Below are positions 5,721 to 6,338 of a stretch of 6,338 nucleotides of DNA, piece by piece. Within the stretch, counting starts at the first letter, position 1. The number at the start of each line of letters is the position of its first letter. Under the pieces are notes generated by a model. It worked only from the letters and a program-made list of their open reading frames with translations. It searched no databases and was not told the origin of the DNA. The DNA is from Acidobacteriaceae bacterium (GTDB lineage: Bacteria > Acidobacteriota > Terriglobia > Terriglobales > Acidobacteriaceae): contig JASHUH010000130.1 of assembly GCA_030040115.1 (NCBI GenBank), positions 1-6,338 of the forward strand, read 5' to 3'. The position numbers were made by a program, and so were the translations under genes.

Positions 5721-6338
5721 TTAAGCACAGGCGGCCACGGCTTTTTCGCGGTTCAGGTAATGCGAGCGCGCGGCAAAATCCTCCAATTCGGCTTGAAAGC
5801 GCGGCTCGGCGATGGCGATCAGCGCCTCGGCGCGCTCACGCAGCGTCTTTCCGTGCAGATAAGCGACGCCATGTTCGGTGACCACGTAATGGATATCGGC
5901 GCGCGAGGTCACCACCCCCGCGCCCGGCTCGAGCACCGGCACAATCCGCGACAATGCGCCGTTGCGCGCCGTCGCGGGCAATGCGATGATCGGCACTCCG
6001 CCTCGTGAGCGAGCGGCCCCGCGAATAAAGTCGATTTGGCCTCCGAATCCGCTATACGGCTTGGTTCCCATGGAATCTGCGCAAACCTGGCCGGTGAGGT
6101 CGATTTGCAGCGCCGAGTTGATGGCCACCATGCGGTCATTTCGCGCCACCACGAAAGGGTCGTTCGTATAGCTGATTGAACGGAATTCGAAGCTGGGATT
6201 TTCGTGGATAAAATCGAAGAGCCGCTGCGTGCCTAGAACGAAGGCCGCAACCGCCTTGCCGCGGTGCAGAGATTTTCGCTCCCCGTTTATGACGCCCGAC
6301 TCCATCAAATCAATAACGCCATCGGGGCACATCTCCGT
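5721..6338 (-). CDS. Acetyl-CoA hydrolase/transferase family protein, C-terminal part (partial)
   Basis: The 205 visible residues are the C-terminal half of a CoA-transferase of the acetyl-CoA hydrolase/4-hydroxybutyrate CoA-transferase family, whose members are usually about 430 residues. The N-terminal half lies beyond the right edge. Visible family motifs are TEMCPDGVIDLMESGVI at the edge, SYTNDPFVVARNDRMVAINS, QIDLTGQV, GFGGQIDFIRGAARSRGG, VTSRADIHYVVTEHGVAYL, and GKTLRERAEALIAIAEP near the end. From the known 4-hydroxybutyrate CoA-transferase structure, I recall that the catalytic glutamate lies in an H-(T/S)-E-M segment. The E encoded at 6333-6335 would be that residue. The enzyme would move CoA between an acyl-CoA and acetate, succinate or another acid, or hydrolyse the thioester. 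It ends 30 bases before the ferredoxin gene on the same strand, so it probably belongs to the operon and handles the acyl-CoA made or used by the oxidoreductase. The specific acid substrate cannot be read from the sequence. The start and promoter are outside the window. Confidence 0.92.
   Translation of the reverse strand, partial: TEMCPDGVIDLMESGVINGERKSLHRGKAVAAFVLGTQRLFDFIHENPSFEFRSISYTNDPFVVARNDRMVAINSALQIDLTGQVCADSMGTKPYSGFGGQIDFIRGAARSRGGVPIIALPATARNGALSRIVPVLEPGAGVVTSRADIHYVVTEHGVAYLHGKTLRERAEALIAIAEPRFQAELEDFAARSHYLNREKAVAACA

Overview
The window reads as one tightly packed, leftward-transcribed (minus-strand) operon occupying about 520-6338. A 519-base stretch with no convincing gene lies downstream of it. 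The sequence is GC-rich with strong GC bias at third codon positions, clean Shine-Dalgarno sites and very short gene junctions, so it is bacterial. The hexameric glutamate dehydrogenase and the ferredoxin-dependent 2-oxoacid oxidoreductase resemble those I associate with Acidobacteriota or a similar soil or subsurface anaerobe/facultative lineage. That taxonomic guess is inference only.

In transcription order (right to left) the genes are: (1) the C-terminal half of an acetyl-CoA hydrolase/CoA-transferase family enzyme, cut by the right edge; (2) a 105-residue 2x[4Fe-4S] ferredoxin, the delta subunit; (3) the alpha subunit of a 2-oxoacid:ferredoxin oxidoreductase of the VorB/KorA type; (4) a 496-residue protein fusing the thiamine-diphosphate beta subunit to the gamma subunit; (5) a branched-chain amino acid aminotransferase (IlvE); (6) a 419-residue glutamate dehydrogenase. 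Junctions are +30, -16, -8, +1 and +58 bases, so translational coupling is likely. The only possible transcriptional break is a GC-rich hairpin followed by four T between ilvE and the glutamate dehydrogenase gene.

Together the genes form a coherent branched-chain amino acid module. IlvE interconverts Val/Leu/Ile and their 2-oxoacids with 2-oxoglutarate/glutamate as partner. Glutamate dehydrogenase recycles that partner. The oxidoreductase interconverts 2-oxoacid plus CoA with acyl-CoA, CO2 and reduced ferredoxin. The CoA-transferase exchanges CoA between acyl-CoA and a free acid. Run oxidatively this is Stickland-like amino acid fermentation or catabolism that yields reduced ferredoxin. Run in reverse it would assimilate branched short-chain acids and ammonia into amino acids. 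The sequence does not decide the direction.

I found no mobile element, CRISPR array, tRNA, rRNA or novel defence-type system. The main points of interest are the compact co-location of the whole pathway, the beta-gamma fusion and the possible step-down hairpin before the last gene.
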